Below, piece by piece: positions 45,154-63,859 of a DNA stretch of 64,000 bases. Within the stretch, counting starts at the first letter, position 1. Every line of letters begins with the position of its first letter. Origin of the DNA: Chloroflexota bacterium (GTDB taxonomy: Bacteria; Chloroflexota; UBA6077; JACCZL01); contig JAUJPG010000009.1 in NCBI GenBank assembly GCA_030447245.1, forward strand, positions 49,954 through 113,953, in the 5' to 3' direction. Below the pieces are notes generated by a model. The model worked only from the letters and a program-made list of their open reading frames with translations. It was not told the DNA's origin and ran no database searches. The position numbers were made by a program, and so were the translations under genes.

Positions 45154-46614
45154 ATGTCGCAACCGACGATGTCGCGAGACAAGCTGCTGGGGATGGGCGT
45201 CGGCCTGGGCACCTGGGCGCTGGTGACCCTGCCTGTCTGGGGGGCGTTGCTGGCGCCGTTGGCCCTGGCCTGGGCACTGCTCGCCTTCAACGCCTATTGG
45301 CTGATGCGGTCGGTGCTGCTCGGCGGCGGGGCGGTCGTCGGCTTTTTCCGCCTGCGGCGCGCCGAGCGCACAGACTGGCTGACTCAGGCCAGTGGTCACC
45401 CCGGATTCGCCGACCTGCACCACCTGGTCCTGATCCCCACGTACAAGGAAGATGACCGGATCCTGGCCGAGACGCTCGAGTACCTTGAGCGACAGGATTT
45501 CCCGCGTGAGCGCATCTCGGTCGTGCTTGCCTTCGAGCAGCGCGACCCCGGTGCCGCGCACCGCGCGGACCGCCTGCTGCGCCGCTTCCGGCCGCGCTTC
45601 GGCCGCTGCTGGGCGCTCTTCCACCAGCTTCGGGCGGGCGAGCTGGCGGGGAAGTCATCCAACCTCGCCTGGGCCGCGCCGCGCGCCCGAACGCTCCTCA
45701 TGCGCCAGGGCATCGACCCGACGAACGTGCTGGTGAGCGTCTGTGACGCGGACTCCCGCCTGCACACGAAGTATTTGAGCGCGGTGGCCGCCCACCACTT
45801 GGCCGACCCCGAACGAGCCGATCGCCTCTACCAACCGGCCCTGCTGTTCCATGCTAACCTCGACCGGCTGCCGCCACCGCTGCGGGCGTCCAATAGCGCC
45901 TACTCCGCGTTCTCGCTCGCTCGGTTGGCGCTCGGCCGGCGGCTCGTGCTTCAGTCGACGTACTCACTGCCGCTGGAGCTCGCGCACGCGGTCGACTACT
46001 GGGATCCGGACGTCATCCCCGAAGACTCGCGAATCTGCTTCAAAGTCTTCCGCGCGCGGGGCGACCATGCCCAGGTCCGCCCGATCTATCTACCGGTCCT
46101 GGCCGATGCCGCCGAGGGACCGACCCCGTGGGACACGGTCATCGCCCATTACCAGCAGATCCGCCGCTGGGCCTGGGGCGCGTCGGACGTTCCGTACGTG
46201 CTCGGCGGCCTGCTGCCTAGCAATGGCGCCCCGCCCCGCCTCGAAGCAATTGTCGGCTTTGTCGAGGACCACTTGACCTGGCCGACCCATTGGTTCCTGA
46301 TCACCCTTGGGACGCACCTGCTGCCGATTCTGGCTCCGCAGATGGCCGCTTCGCACAACGGAGAGGCGCTGCTGTCGCTGTCCGGCACGCTGCTGGCCGC
46401 CTGTCTGCCGTGGATCGTGGTGGCGGCCGTCGTCGACTTAGTCCTCCGCGGCGGCTCACGCGATCCGATGGAGTGGGTGGGCGAGCTGGTCGGCTGGGCG
46501 ATGATGCCGGTGATCGCGCTGGCCCTGACCGCCTTGCCCGCGCTTGACGCCCATACCCGCCTCCTGCTCGGTCGTCGCCTCGGCTATCAGGCCACGCCAA
46601 AACTCGCGCGCTAG
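45154..46614 (+). CDS. Membrane-bound family 2 glycosyltransferase
   Basis: Processive-type GT2 with an N-terminal membrane segment pair (TWALVTLPVWGALLAPLALA), a cytosolic catalytic domain and three to four C-terminal spans. LVLIPTYKEDDRILAETLEY is the nucleotide-sugar region; VSVCDADSRLH is the DxD; VIPEDSRICFK holds the catalytic Asp region; QIRRWAWGAS is the Q-x-x-RW motif. The product cannot be named. ATG 45154 is a conservative choice with only a weak ribosome site; the open frame extends to 45052 and GTG or TTG starts near 45112-45118 are possible. It is divergent from the YbhN-like/GH1 pair. Confidence 0.85.
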   Translation: MSQPTMSRDKLLGMGVGLGTWALVTLPVWGALLAPLALAWALLAFNAYWLMRSVLLGGGAVVGFFRLRRAERTDWLTQASGHPGFADLHHLVLIPTYKEDDRILAETLEYLERQDFPRERISVVLAFEQRDPGAAHRADRLLRRFRPRFGRCWALFHQLRAGELAGKSSNLAWAAPRARTLLMRQGIDPTNVLVSVCDADSRLHTKYLSAVAAHHLADPERADRLYQPALLFHANLDRLPPPLRASNSAYSAFSLARLALGRRLVLQSTYSLPLELAHAVDYWDPDVIPEDSRICFKVFRARGDHAQVRPIYLPVLADAAEGPTPWDTVIAHYQQIRRWAWGASDVPYVLGGLLPSNGAPPRLEAIVGFVEDHLTWPTHWFLITLGTHLLPILAPQMAASHNGEALLSLSGTLLAACLPWIVVAAVVDLVLRGGSRDPMEWVGELVGWAMMPVIALALTALPALDAHTRLLLGRRLGYQATPKLAR

Positions 46615-46997
46615 CGGCCGGCCCTCCGGTTTCGCTCGTCGCCCAGCGTTGTTTTGGTCACGATGCGCCACGCGTGCTACCCTGATACGGATCGCTGCGT
46701 GGGTGAAAGAACTTCAGAAGGTGATCTCCCAGCCCGGAGAACGGCGCCTGCACGCTCGCGGGTAGCGTTCCTCCGATTTTGCGCGTCTATTCGCTGCTGC
46801 GTGTCGCCAACCGGTATACTCTGTTCTTGACCGTCGCTTGCTGCTGCCCCTCCCGCTTCCCGCTGCTCCCCGTTCGATGAACATGCTCGTTGTGACACGC
46901 CCGGTGGCGTGGATGCAGGCCCGCGAGGCCTGGTCGTACGTGGTTCAGCAGTTGCTGGCTCATCCGCGACGTGTCCCCAGCCCGGAGGTTTGACTCT
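46615..46997 (+). promoter_or_regulatory. rpoB leader region with a -10-like box, no gene
   Basis: These 383 bases contain no gene I recognise; rplJ/rplL are absent here. TATACT at 46815-46820 is the best -10 candidate for rpoBC, giving a leader of about 170 nt, long enough for attenuation or autoregulation. No -35 at 17 bp is convincing. GCTACCCTGATACGG near 46680 is a second weak candidate. The leader ends in CGGAGG before the rpoB ATG. Confidence 0.4.
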
Positions 46998-50519
<3,522 letters not shown>

Positions 50520-50614
50520 CGAGTAGACCGAAAGCACGGATCAGCAGCGTGGAGCGGGCGCCGCTACTGACGCTGCTGGTTCCTGTCTAGGATCTGCTGA
50601 GTACTGGGGGCACG

Positions 50615-55273
<4,659 letters not shown>

Positions 55274-55300
55274 CCGTCGTCTTTTACCCAGTCCGGCGAG

Positions 55301-55332
55301 AACGGCGGGCACCCGCGCGGGTGCCCGCCGTT
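55301..55332. terminator. Perfect 32-bp palindrome between rpoC and rpsL
   Basis: AACGGCGGGCACCCGC is followed directly by GCGGGTGCCCGCCGTT, a perfect inverted repeat of 16 bp per arm, 28 bp after the rpoC stop. As RNA it would fold into a very stable hairpin. There is no T-run, so it may be a factor-dependent terminator, a processing site or a 3'-end stabiliser. Confidence 0.6.
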
Positions 55333-55370
55333 ACGGTCCCTGTGCAGATCGAGGCAGGGCGCCTTCTGCC

Positions 55371-55399
55371 TTGCCGCGAGGGGCGGCCATCCTTATACT
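55371..55399 (+). promoter_or_regulatory. Sigma-70-type promoter for rpsL
   Basis: TTGCCG at 55371-55376 and TATACT at 55394-55399 are separated by exactly 17 bp, about 50 bp upstream of the rpsL start and just after the palindrome that follows rpoC. Together they suggest that the str genes are transcribed separately from rpoBC. Confidence 0.65.
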
Positions 55400-55448
55400 T
55401 AGTGGTTGGCGCTGGGCACCAGACGCCGGCGTACTCGTGGAGGGGCGG

Positions 55449-55877
55449 TTGCCGACGATCAACCAACTGGTCCGTAAGGGGCGTGAAAAGCTTCGCAAGA
55501 AGACGACTGCCCCGGCGCTGCGGTTCAACTACAATGCGCTGCGCCATCGGACGACGCGGGGTCGCGGCTCGCCGCAGAAGCGGGGCGTGTGCATCCAGGT
55601 GCGGACCATGACGCCGAAGAAGCCGAACTCGGCCCTTCGGAAGATTGCCCGCGTTCGGCTGACGAATGGGATGGAGGTCACGGCCTACATTCCAGGTGAA
55701 GGGCACAACTTGCAGGAGCACTCGGTTGTCCTCATCCGAGGCGGTCGAGTCAAGGATCTGCCCGGGGTTCGCTACCACGTGGTTCGCGGGGCGCTGGACG
55801 CCGGCGGCGTGCGTGATCGCAAGCAGTCGCGCTCCAAGTACGGCGCCAAGGCGGCAGGCGGAGGTGGCGGCAGGTAA
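55449..55877 (+). CDS. rpsL: 30S ribosomal protein S12
   Basis: Decoding-centre protein, 142 residues. Starts at TTG 55449 with [14 protein letters not shown] behind GGAGGGGCGG. The streptomycin-related loops [17 protein letters not shown] and [20 protein letters not shown] are present with wild-type Lys. An insert of about 15 residues ([15 protein letters not shown]) stands between PAL and SPQKRG, as in S12 of several Gram-positive groups. The C-terminus ends in a Gly-rich tail. An intrinsic terminator follows. Confidence 0.96.
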   Translation: MPTINQLVRKGREKLRKKTTAPALRFNYNALRHRTTRGRGSPQKRGVCIQVRTMTPKKPNSALRKIARVRLTNGMEVTAYIPGEGHNLQEHSVVLIRGGRVKDLPGVRYHVVRGALDAGGVRDRKQSRSKYGAKAAGGGGGR

Positions 55878-55898
55878 GCTTTCGGGCTGATCTGCCGA

Positions 55899-55926
55899 GG
55901 CCGGGGCCTGGTCCCTGGTCTTTTTT
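55899..55926 (+). terminator. Intrinsic terminator after rpsL
   Basis: GGCCGGGG pairs with CCCTGGTC (two G-U pairs) around a CCTGGT loop and is followed immediately by six T. It lies 22 bp after the rpsL stop. rpsG would then need its own promoter or read-through in the 210-bp gap. Confidence 0.7.
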
Positions 55927-56087
55927 GCGCGGACGGGCGGTGTGCCGCTCGACAAGTAGTCCGCGATCACAGATTGCACGAACGTGGAACAAGGCGGGAG
56001 TGCCCGCGTGGGGACGCCCGCTCTGGTCCGTTCCTCTGTACCGTGGGGTTGTAGTAGGTCGGCGCGAGCCGATGTTGGAGGATTGTC

Positions 56088-56558
56088 ATGCCTCGGCGTG
56101 CCCGAGTAGTCAAGCGTGAGCTCCCCCCGGACGGCCGATACGGCAGTCGCGGCATCTCGCGCTTCATCAACAAGATGATGCTCGACGGTAAGAAGAGCAT
56201 CGCCGAGCGGATCGTGTACGGGGCGCTCGACCGCGCCGAGAACCAGGTCCGGCGGCCGGCCGTTGACGTCTTCGATCAGGCGTTGCGGAATGTCACACCG
56301 GTCCTGGAAGTGAAGCCTCGGCGTGTCGGTGGCGCAACCTACCAGGTTCCAGTCGAGATCAAAGGTGATCGTCGCGTCTCGCTTGCGATGCGCTGGTTGA
56401 TCGCCTCGGCGCGGGCGCGCACCGGGAAGACGATGGCGGACAAGCTGGCCGGCGAGTTCATGGATGCCTTCCATGGCCAGGGCGCCACGGTCAAGAAACG
56501 AGACGATACGCACCGCATGGCGGAAGCCAACAAGGCGTTCGCCCACTACAGATGGTAG
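56088..56558 (+). CDS. rpsG: 30S ribosomal protein S7
   Basis: Primary 16S rRNA-binding protein that nucleates the 30S head. 156 residues, normal length, clean frame. MPRRARVVKRELPPDGRYGS, FINKMMLDGKKSIAERIVYG, NVTPVLEVKPRRVGGATYQV and MAEANKAFAHYRW are all family-typical. GGAGG lies before the ATG. fusA follows after 48 bp. Confidence 0.98.
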   Translation: MPRRARVVKRELPPDGRYGSRGISRFINKMMLDGKKSIAERIVYGALDRAENQVRRPAVDVFDQALRNVTPVLEVKPRRVGGATYQVPVEIKGDRRVSLAMRWLIASARARTGKTMADKLAGEFMDAFHGQGATVKKRDDTHRMAEANKAFAHYRW

Positions 56559-56606
56559 ATGTTCGGTTCACCCGACACCTGACCTTCCGGGCCTGAGACG
56601 AGAAAC

Positions 56607-58679
56607 ATGGCAGACCAAGACCTTCAGAAAACCCGCAACATCGGCATCATCGCGCACATCGATGCCGGCAAGACCACCACGACCGAGCGCATTCTCTACT
56701 ACACCGGCCGAAGCTACAAGATCGGCGAGGTCCATGACGGCACGGCGCAGATGGACTGGATGGAGCAGGAGCGCGAGCGGGGCATCACCATCACCGCCGC
56801 GGCGACCACCGCCGAGTGGCGTAACCACGTGGTCAACATCATCGATACTCCTGGCCACGTCGACTTCACTGTTGAGGTGGAGCGGTCGCTGCGCGTACTG
56901 GACGGCGGCATCGTCGTCTTCGACGCGGTCGCCGGCGTCGAGCCGCAATCGGAAACCGTGTGGCGTCAGGCCGACCGGTACGAAGTCCCGCGGATCTGCT
57001 TCATCAATAAGATGGACCGTGTCGGCGCCGACTTCTGGAACACGTTTGACCAGATCAAGACGCGCCTTGGTGCAAATCCGGTGCCGATCCAGATCCCGAT
57101 TGGCAAGGAGAGCGGTTTCAAGGGCATGATCGACCTGATCACGCAGGAAGCGCTCAGCTTCGGCGATGCTCCGGACGACCCGATCGAGCGTGGCCCGGTT
57201 CCGGCCGACATGGCTGACGAGGTAGCCACCCAGCGGGAGCACCTCATCGAGCGCGTGATCGAGCTCGACGACGAGCAGATGGCCCGCTATCTCGAAGGCG
57301 AAGAGATTGGGCCAGAGGAGATCCGCACGACGCTGCGGAAGGCGACGATCGCCGGCCAGTTGATCCCGGTCCTCTGTGGCAGCGCCCTCAAGAACAAGGG
57401 TGTTCGGACGCTGCTGGACGCCGTGATCGATTACCTGCCCTCGCCATTGGACGTGCCGCCGGTGCGCGGGATACACCCGAAGACCGAGGTTGAGCTGGAG
57501 CGGCGGCCCGCGTCGGGCGAGCCGTTCGCGGCGCTGGCGTTCAAGATCATGGCCGACCCGTTCGTCGGCAAGCTCGCGTTCATCCGCGTCTATTCGGGAG
57601 TCCTCGGCTCGGGCTCGTACGTCTACAACACGACTAAAGACCAGCGCGAGCGGGTTGGCCGCCTGGTCAAGATGCACGCCAATCACCGCGAAGACGTGCA
57701 GTCGGTCGGCGCTGGCGACATCGCGGCCGTCGTTGGACTCAAGGGCACCGTCACCGGTGACACCTTGTGTGACCCCGACAATCCGATCATTCTGGAGACG
57801 ATTCGCTTCCCAGAGCCGGTCATCGACATCGCCATCGAGCCGAAGACCAAGGCCGACCAGGACAAGATGGGTCTCGCTCTGGCACGCCTGAGCGAAGAGG
57901 ACCCGACGTTCCGGGTCCGCACCGACCAGGAAACGGGCCAGACGCTGATCTCCGGCATGGGCGAGCTGCACCTCGAAGTGATCGTCGATCGGATGCTCCG
58001 CGAGTTCCGAGTCGACGCCAACGTCGGCCGGCCGCAGGTCGCGTACCGCGAGACGATCACCCGCCCCTCCAAGGCCGAGGGACGCTTCGTCCGCCAGTCC
58101 GGCGGTCGTGGCATGTACGGCGTTGTGACGCTCCAATTGGAGCCCATGGAGCCCGGATCGGGCTTCGAGTTCAACAACAAGATCGTCGGCGGCGTCGTCC
58201 CGCGCGAGTACGTCCCGGCTATCGAGGCGGGCGTCAAGGAAGCGATGGAGAGCGGCGTCGTCGCAAACTACCCGATCGTCGACGTGCGGGTGAACCTGGT
58301 GGACGGTTCGTACCACGAGGTCGACTCGAATGAGATGGCGTTCAAGATGGCCGGCTCGATCGGGTTCAAGGAAGCGGTCCAGAAGGCCGCGCCCCAGGTC
58401 CTCGAGCCGATCATGAAAGTTGAAGTCGTCACGCCTGAGGATTTCCTGGGCGACGTCATGGGCGACATCAACTCGCGTCGCGGTCACATCCAGGGTATGG
58501 ACCCGCGGGCGAACACGCAGACGATTCGGGCGGTCGTCCCGCTCTCCGAGATGTTCGGCTACGCAACCGATCTGCGGTCGGCGACCCAGGGTCGGGCTTC
58601 GTATTCGATGGAGTTCTCACACTACCAGGCAGTACCAAAAAGCGTCGAGACGGGGATTCTGGCGAAGGCGAAAGCGTAG
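56607..58679 (+). CDS. fusA: Elongation factor G
   Basis: Ribosomal translocase GTPase, 690 residues, clean frame. G1 [15 protein letters not shown], switch-2 [13 protein letters not shown]4 NKMDRVG and the G5 region SALK are visible; the domain IV tip includes [10 protein letters not shown]. The sequence resembles the canonical translation EF-G rather than the ribosome-recycling or EF-G2 paralogues. It lies in the conserved rpsL-rpsG-fusA-tuf order. Confidence 0.98.
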   Translation: MADQDLQKTRNIGIIAHIDAGKTTTTERILYYTGRSYKIGEVHDGTAQMDWMEQERERGITITAAATTAEWRNHVVNIIDTPGHVDFTVEVERSLRVLDGGIVVFDAVAGVEPQSETVWRQADRYEVPRICFINKMDRVGADFWNTFDQIKTRLGANPVPIQIPIGKESGFKGMIDLITQEALSFGDAPDDPIERGPVPADMADEVATQREHLIERVIELDDEQMARYLEGEEIGPEEIRTTLRKATIAGQLIPVLCGSALKNKGVRTLLDAVIDYLPSPLDVPPVRGIHPKTEVELERRPASGEPFAALAFKIMADPFVGKLAFIRVYSGVLGSGSYVYNTTKDQRERVGRLVKMHANHREDVQSVGAGDIAAVVGLKGTVTGDTLCDPDNPIILETIRFPEPVIDIAIEPKTKADQDKMGLALARLSEEDPTFRVRTDQETGQTLISGMGELHLEVIVDRMLREFRVDANVGRPQVAYRETITRPSKAEGRFVRQSGGRGMYGVVTLQLEPMEPGSGFEFNNKIVGGVVPREYVPAIEAGVKEAMESGVVANYPIVDVRVNLVDGSYHEVDSNEMAFKMAGSIGFKEAVQKAAPQVLEPIMKVEVVTPEDFLGDVMGDINSRRGHIQGMDPRANTQTIRAVVPLSEMFGYATDLRSATQGRASYSMEFSHYQAVPKSVETGILAKAKA

Positions 58680-58684
58680 GGAAG

Positions 58685-58728
58685 ACCTACCCCACCCCCT
58701 TCCCTTCCGGGAGGCGCCAGGGGTAGGT
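58685..58728. repeat. Inverted repeat between fusA and tuf, related to the one at 41607
   Basis: ACCTACCCC (58685-58693) and GGGGTAGGT (58720-58728) pair over 9 bp with a 26-base interior that itself contains CCTTCCGGGAGG. The 41607-41642 repeat has the same CCTACCCC/GGGGTAGG arms, so this may be a family of dispersed palindromic elements. Confidence 0.5.
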
Positions 58729-58744
58729 GCAGCAGGAGGAAACG

Positions 58745-59926
<1,182 letters not shown>

Positions 59927-60021
59927 GAGGGTAGGTAGGAGAACGGACGCGGGGAGACCGGAGGCGCTACGCTCGGGTCGCCTGCCCGCCGTCTCCCGCC
60001 TACTCGCGAGGAAGCGAGCGT

Positions 60022-60333
60022 ATGGCGAAGCAGCGCATTCGGATCCGCCTCAAGGCGTTCGATCATAAGATCCTGGACCAGGAAGTCGGCGCAGCAGATC
60101 GTCGAGACCGCCGAGCGGACCGCCGCGCAGGTGGCAGGCCTGGCGCCGCTGCCGACGCGCATCGAAAAGTTCACCGTTATTCGATCGCCGTTCATCGACA
60201 AGGACTCGCGAGCAGTTCGAGATGCGAACCCATAAGCGGCTGATCGACGTCCTGGAGCCGACGTCGCGGACCGTCGATGCGCTGATGCGCCTGAACGTCC
60301 CGGGCTGGCGTGGACATCGAGATCAAGCTGTAG
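60022..60333 (+). CDS. rpsJ: 30S ribosomal protein S10, frameshifted
   Basis: NusE partner of NusB in antitermination as well as a 30S component. It begins [20 protein letters not shown], shifts near 60095, and continues with [20 protein letters not shown] and [18 protein letters not shown], then [20 protein letters not shown] in a further frame, ending VDIEIKL at 60331-60333. The joined length of about 103 residues is normal. It opens the S10 gene order rpsJ-rplC-rplD-rplW-rplB-rpsS-rplV-rpsC. Confidence 0.92.
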
Positions 60334-60404
60334 CGAGTGACGAAGGTCGAAGTGCGGTCGACGAATGAGCAAACGTTCCTTCGTCCTAGTGGCAAGGTGA
60401 TGCC

Positions 60405-61032
60405 GTGATCCAGGGAATTCTCGGTCGGAAGCTGGGCATGACTCGGCTGTTCGACGATACGCCGGGGCGGCGACCGCGACGACAATCGTCGAGGTCGGGC
60501 CGTGCTTTGTCACCCAGGTCCGAACGGTCGCGCGGGACGGCTACCAGGGCGTCCAGCTTGGGTTTGAGCAGGTGCGTCCGAACAAGCTGAACAAGCCGCA
60601 ACGCGGACACCTGAAGAATGGTGTGCCTGCCCTGCGAACGCTGCGCGAGGTGCTGGCGAGTGACGTCGACGGCGTCGCGGTGGGCGAGCGCGTCGACGTC
60701 AGAATGCTCAAGCCTGGCGATCGTGTGGACGTGGTCGGCGTGTCCAAGGGCAAAGGGTTCGCCGCGTCGTCAAGCGGCACCACTTCCGCGGCGGGCCGAA
60801 GACCCACGGCCAGTCGGACTGCTGGCGTGCGCCTGGCTGGTCGGCTCGGGCACCACGCCGGGGCGTGTTTAAGGGCACCCGGGAGCAGCGCACATGGGCG
60901 ACGAGCGGGTGACCGTCCAGAACCTTCAGATCGTCCAGGTCGATCCTGGAGCGCAACCTCGTCGCGCTGCGCGGCGCGATCCCCGCCATCCGCGGGGTGA
61001 TCATGATCAAGAAGCGCGGAGGCGAGCTGTGA
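60405..61032 (+). CDS. rplC: 50S ribosomal protein L3, frameshifted
   Basis: Starts GTG 60405 with [17 protein letters not shown]. After a shift near 60465 the sequence continues [39 protein letters not shown] (which identifies a diverged L3 middle), and [12 protein letters not shown]; another shift near 60765 gives [13 protein letters not shown], and later shifts lead to [17 protein letters not shown] and [17 protein letters not shown] with stop at 61030-61032. About 205 residues in all. The stop overlaps the rplD start. Confidence 0.9.
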
Positions 61033-61797
61033 CCCACGTCGACATCAAGAACGTGCGCGGCGAGGTCGTCGGCTCGCTCGACCTGGACGAGAGTGCGTTT
61101 TGGGATCGAGCCGAACCGGGGGTGCGTCCACCAGGCCGTCGTCGCGCAGCTCGCGAACGCGCGCAAGGGCACCCACGCAACCAAGACGCGCGGCGAGGTC
61201 GCTGGCGGCACCCACAAGATGTGGCGCCAGAAGGGCACTGGACGCGCACGTCAGGGCGACCGCCGTGCCCTGCACTGGGCGGGCGGTGGCATCGCCTTCG
61301 GCCCACGCCCGCGCTCCTATCAGCAGTCGATGCCGCGCAAGATGCGGCGCTTGGCCATGCGCTCGGCGCTGTCGGCGCGGCTGGCCGACGCGACGCTGTG
61401 GTCATCGACGAGCTCAGCTCGAGGCGGCGAAGACGCGCGAGATGGCCAGCCTCCTCCAGGCGCTCGGCGTCGACGCGGGGCGCGCTGATTGTCGTGACGG
61501 AGCGGGACGATCGGTGGTTCGACGTTCCTCGCGAATCTCGAGAACATCCGGACCGTGACGCCGGGCGGGGCTGAATTTGATCGACGTCTTGAACTACCGC
61601 CACGTCGTGCTCACGCGTCGGCGGAGACGATCACCCAGATGGCGCTGGCCGACGCCGACGACGCGATCGCGGCTCGCGTGTCGAGTCAGAACACGCCGAG
61701 CCCGCCACGTCAGAGACCGCGGCCGCGGCGAGCTCCCGACGAGGCCGTCGTGGTGATGGACGGCACGGGTGCCACGCTTGAGCGCGACGCTGGCTGA
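61029..61797 (+). CDS. rplD: 50S ribosomal protein L4, frameshifted; C-terminal extension uncertain
   Basis: Starts GTG 61029 (GTGA overlap with rplC). [20 protein letters not shown] is followed after a shift by [40 protein letters not shown] and [20 protein letters not shown], the L4 signature loop. The C-terminal domain ([33 protein letters not shown]) is spread over three frames. After VLT the sequence is Ala/Asp/Arg-rich low complexity to a stop at 61795-61797. A further stretch to 62046 (which contains AIDQLMDDVALESSVPNDVA) ends in a TGA overlapping rplW and could be more of the extension once the frames are corrected. Confidence 0.85.
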
Positions 61798-62045
61798 CGT
61801 CCAGCCCGTCCGTGGTGCTGGCCGACGGTGCGGGGTTGTGCCCTTTTCGACCAGGCCTGTCAGCTCCGGGATTGGACGACGGGACGACGTCCCAGGCGGG
61901 CGGACGCTGCTTACGCCATCGACCAGCTGATGGACGACGTTGCGCTCGAATCCTCGGTGCCGAACGACGTGGCGCTGGCCGAGGCCGCCGAGCAGGTAGC
62001 AGTGCCAGATGGCTGCCGACCAGACCAAGTCGGCGGGGGTGTGTG

Positions 62046-62332
62046 ATGCCGTCGAGCCACGAGATCCTGGTGCGGCCGATCATCACCGAGAAGAACACCA
62101 TGCTCGGCGAGCAGGACAAGTACACCTTCGAGGTGCTCGAGGCGACGAACAAGATCGAGATCAAGCGGGGCAGTGGAAGAGGTCTTCAAGGTGAGGGTCA
62201 CCACCAACACGATCACGGTGCCCGCAAGCTGCGCCGCTTCGGGCCGCCAATCTGGCATGACGCGGTCCTGGAAGAAGGCCGTCGTCACGCTCGAGGCGGG
62301 GCAGCGGATTGAGCTGTTCCAGGGCAAGCTGA
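62046..62332 (+). CDS. rplW: 50S ribosomal protein L23, frameshifted
   Basis: Exit-tunnel protein and docking site for trigger factor. ATG 62046 opens [20 protein letters not shown] and continues [20 protein letters not shown]. One shift near 62165 leads to [11 protein letters not shown] and NTITV, then [20 protein letters not shown] and [10 protein letters not shown] with the stop at 62330-62332. About 95 residues, normal for L23. Confidence 0.9.
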
Positions 62333-62362
62333 TGAGTTTGAACGATCGGCGAGAGCGCGGAC

Positions 62363-63206
62363 ATGGGGAGCCTGAAGCCGTAAAAACGTACCGTCCAACG
62401 TCGCCAGGCCGTCGCGGCATGAGCGTCTCGACGTTCGAGGAGTTGACCAAGGGCAAGAAGCTCGAACGCTCGCTCCTCGAGCCGCTGCGCAAGAGCGGCG
62501 GCCGCAACAACCTGGGCCGTATGACCGTCCGTCAGCGCGGCGGCGGCCATAAGCGAATGTACCGCGTCATCGACTGGAAGCGCGACAAACTCGGCGTCCA
62601 GGCGCGGGTCACCGCGATCGAATACGACCCGAACCGGCACGGCGCGAGTCGCCCTGCTGGAATACAGCGGACGGCGAGAAGCGCTACATCCTGGCGCCGA
62701 TCGGGCTGCGTGTGGGCATGCGGCTCAGCAACGGTCCCGAGGCCGAGCTGGCGCCGGGCAACGCGCTCGCGCTGCGCGACATCCCGACGGGTACGGTCAT
62801 CCATAATATCGAGCTGAAGCCCGGTCGCGGCGGCCAGATCGTGCGCGGCGCGGGCACCGGCGCCCAGCTGATGGCGAAGGACGAGGAGTGGTGCCAGGTG
62901 CGCCTGCCGAGCGGCGAGGTGCGCCGGGTCCACGCGTCCTGCATGGCCACGATCGGCCAGGTCGGCAACTCGGAGCACGCCACGCTGAGCATCGGCAAGG
63001 CGGGGCGGAGTCGGTGGCTGGGCCGCCGGCCGACGGTCCGCGGCTCGGTGATGAACCCGCGCGACCATCCCCACGGTGGCGGCGAGGGCAAGGCGCCGAT
63101 TGGCGGGCAGCCCCAGACGAAGTGGGGCAAGCCGGCGATGGGCAAGAAGACGCGGCGCCGGAAGGATACCGATCGCTTCATCGTCCGCAAGCGTGGGAGC
63201 AAGTAA
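62363..63206 (+). CDS. rplB: 50S ribosomal protein L2, frameshifted near its start and middle
   Basis: Peptidyl-transferase-centre protein. ATG 62363 gives MGSLKP; with one base lost in the CCGTAAAAACG run the frame should read [20 protein letters not shown], the typical L2 start. Two more indels near 62650-62690 interrupt [16 protein letters not shown]. From 62712 on the frame is clean: GGGGQ-type RNA-binding block [40 protein letters not shown] with the conserved His of the catalytic region, and [20 protein letters not shown]. About 280 residues in total. Confidence 0.94.
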
Positions 63207-63209
63207 GGG

Positions 63210-63494
63210 ATGAGTCGGTCCACCAAGAAGGGTCCGTATATCGACCCGAAGCTGGAGTCGAAGATCGCGGCGCTCAACAAGCGGGGCGCCAAGGAAGTAT
63301 TCAAGACCTGGTCGCGGGACTCGTCCATCTTCCCGGACATGGTGGGGCACACGGTCGCCGTCCACGATGGGCGGCGACACGTGCCGATCTACGTCACGGA
63401 GAACATGGTCGGTCACAAGCTCGGCGAGTTTGCGCCGACGCGGACCTTCCGCGGCCACACCGCGCGCGGCGAGAAGTCAAGCGGCGCGCGCTAA
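63210..63494 (+). CDS. rpsS: 30S ribosomal protein S19
   Basis: 94 residues, clean frame. [60 protein letters not shown] and [11 protein letters not shown] are family-typical. It starts 3 bp after the rplB stop. Confidence 0.98.
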   Translation: MSRSTKKGPYIDPKLESKIAALNKRGAKEVFKTWSRDSSIFPDMVGHTVAVHDGRRHVPIYVTENMVGHKLGEFAPTRTFRGHTARGEKSSGAR

Positions 63495-63508
63495 CACGGG
63501 TGGAGTGA

Positions 63509-63859
63509 ATGGCTATGGCGGGGGTTGAAGTCCGCGCGGTCGCCAGGAATATCAGGATGTCGTCGCAGAAGGTGCGACTGGTACTCGACACGATCCGGGG
63601 GAAGCCGGTCAGCGAGGCGCTGGCGATTTTGCGCTTCCTCCCTCACAAGGCGACCGGGCCGGTGGCCAAGGCGCCTAAGTCGGCCTCCGCCAATGCCGAG
63701 AACAACTTCAATATGGATCCGATGACCTGGTGGTACTCCGAGTCAGCGCCGACGACGGGCGGACTCTCGCGCTACCGCCCGCGCGCGCGGGGGCGAGCGA
63801 ACCAGATCCTGAAGCGGTCCAGCCACGTCACCGTCGTCGTCAGCGAGAGGGATAAGTAA
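63509..63859 (+). CDS. rplV: 50S ribosomal protein L22, with an internal out-of-frame segment
   Basis: Lines the exit tunnel. 116 residues as read. VEVRAVARNIRMSSQKVRLV, GKPVSEALAILRFLPHKA and YRPRARGRANQILKRSSHVT are normal. Between MDP and RYRPRARG the reading MTWWYSESAPTTGGLS is unlike L22; the next frame over the same bases (63723-63768) reads DDLVVLRVSADDGRTLA, the expected tunnel-loop sequence. One missing base near 63722 and two near 63770 would restore it. The stop abuts the rpsC start. Confidence 0.95.
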   Translation: MAMAGVEVRAVARNIRMSSQKVRLVLDTIRGKPVSEALAILRFLPHKATGPVAKAPKSASANAENNFNMDPMTWWYSESAPTTGGLSRYRPRARGRANQILKRSSHVTVVVSERDK

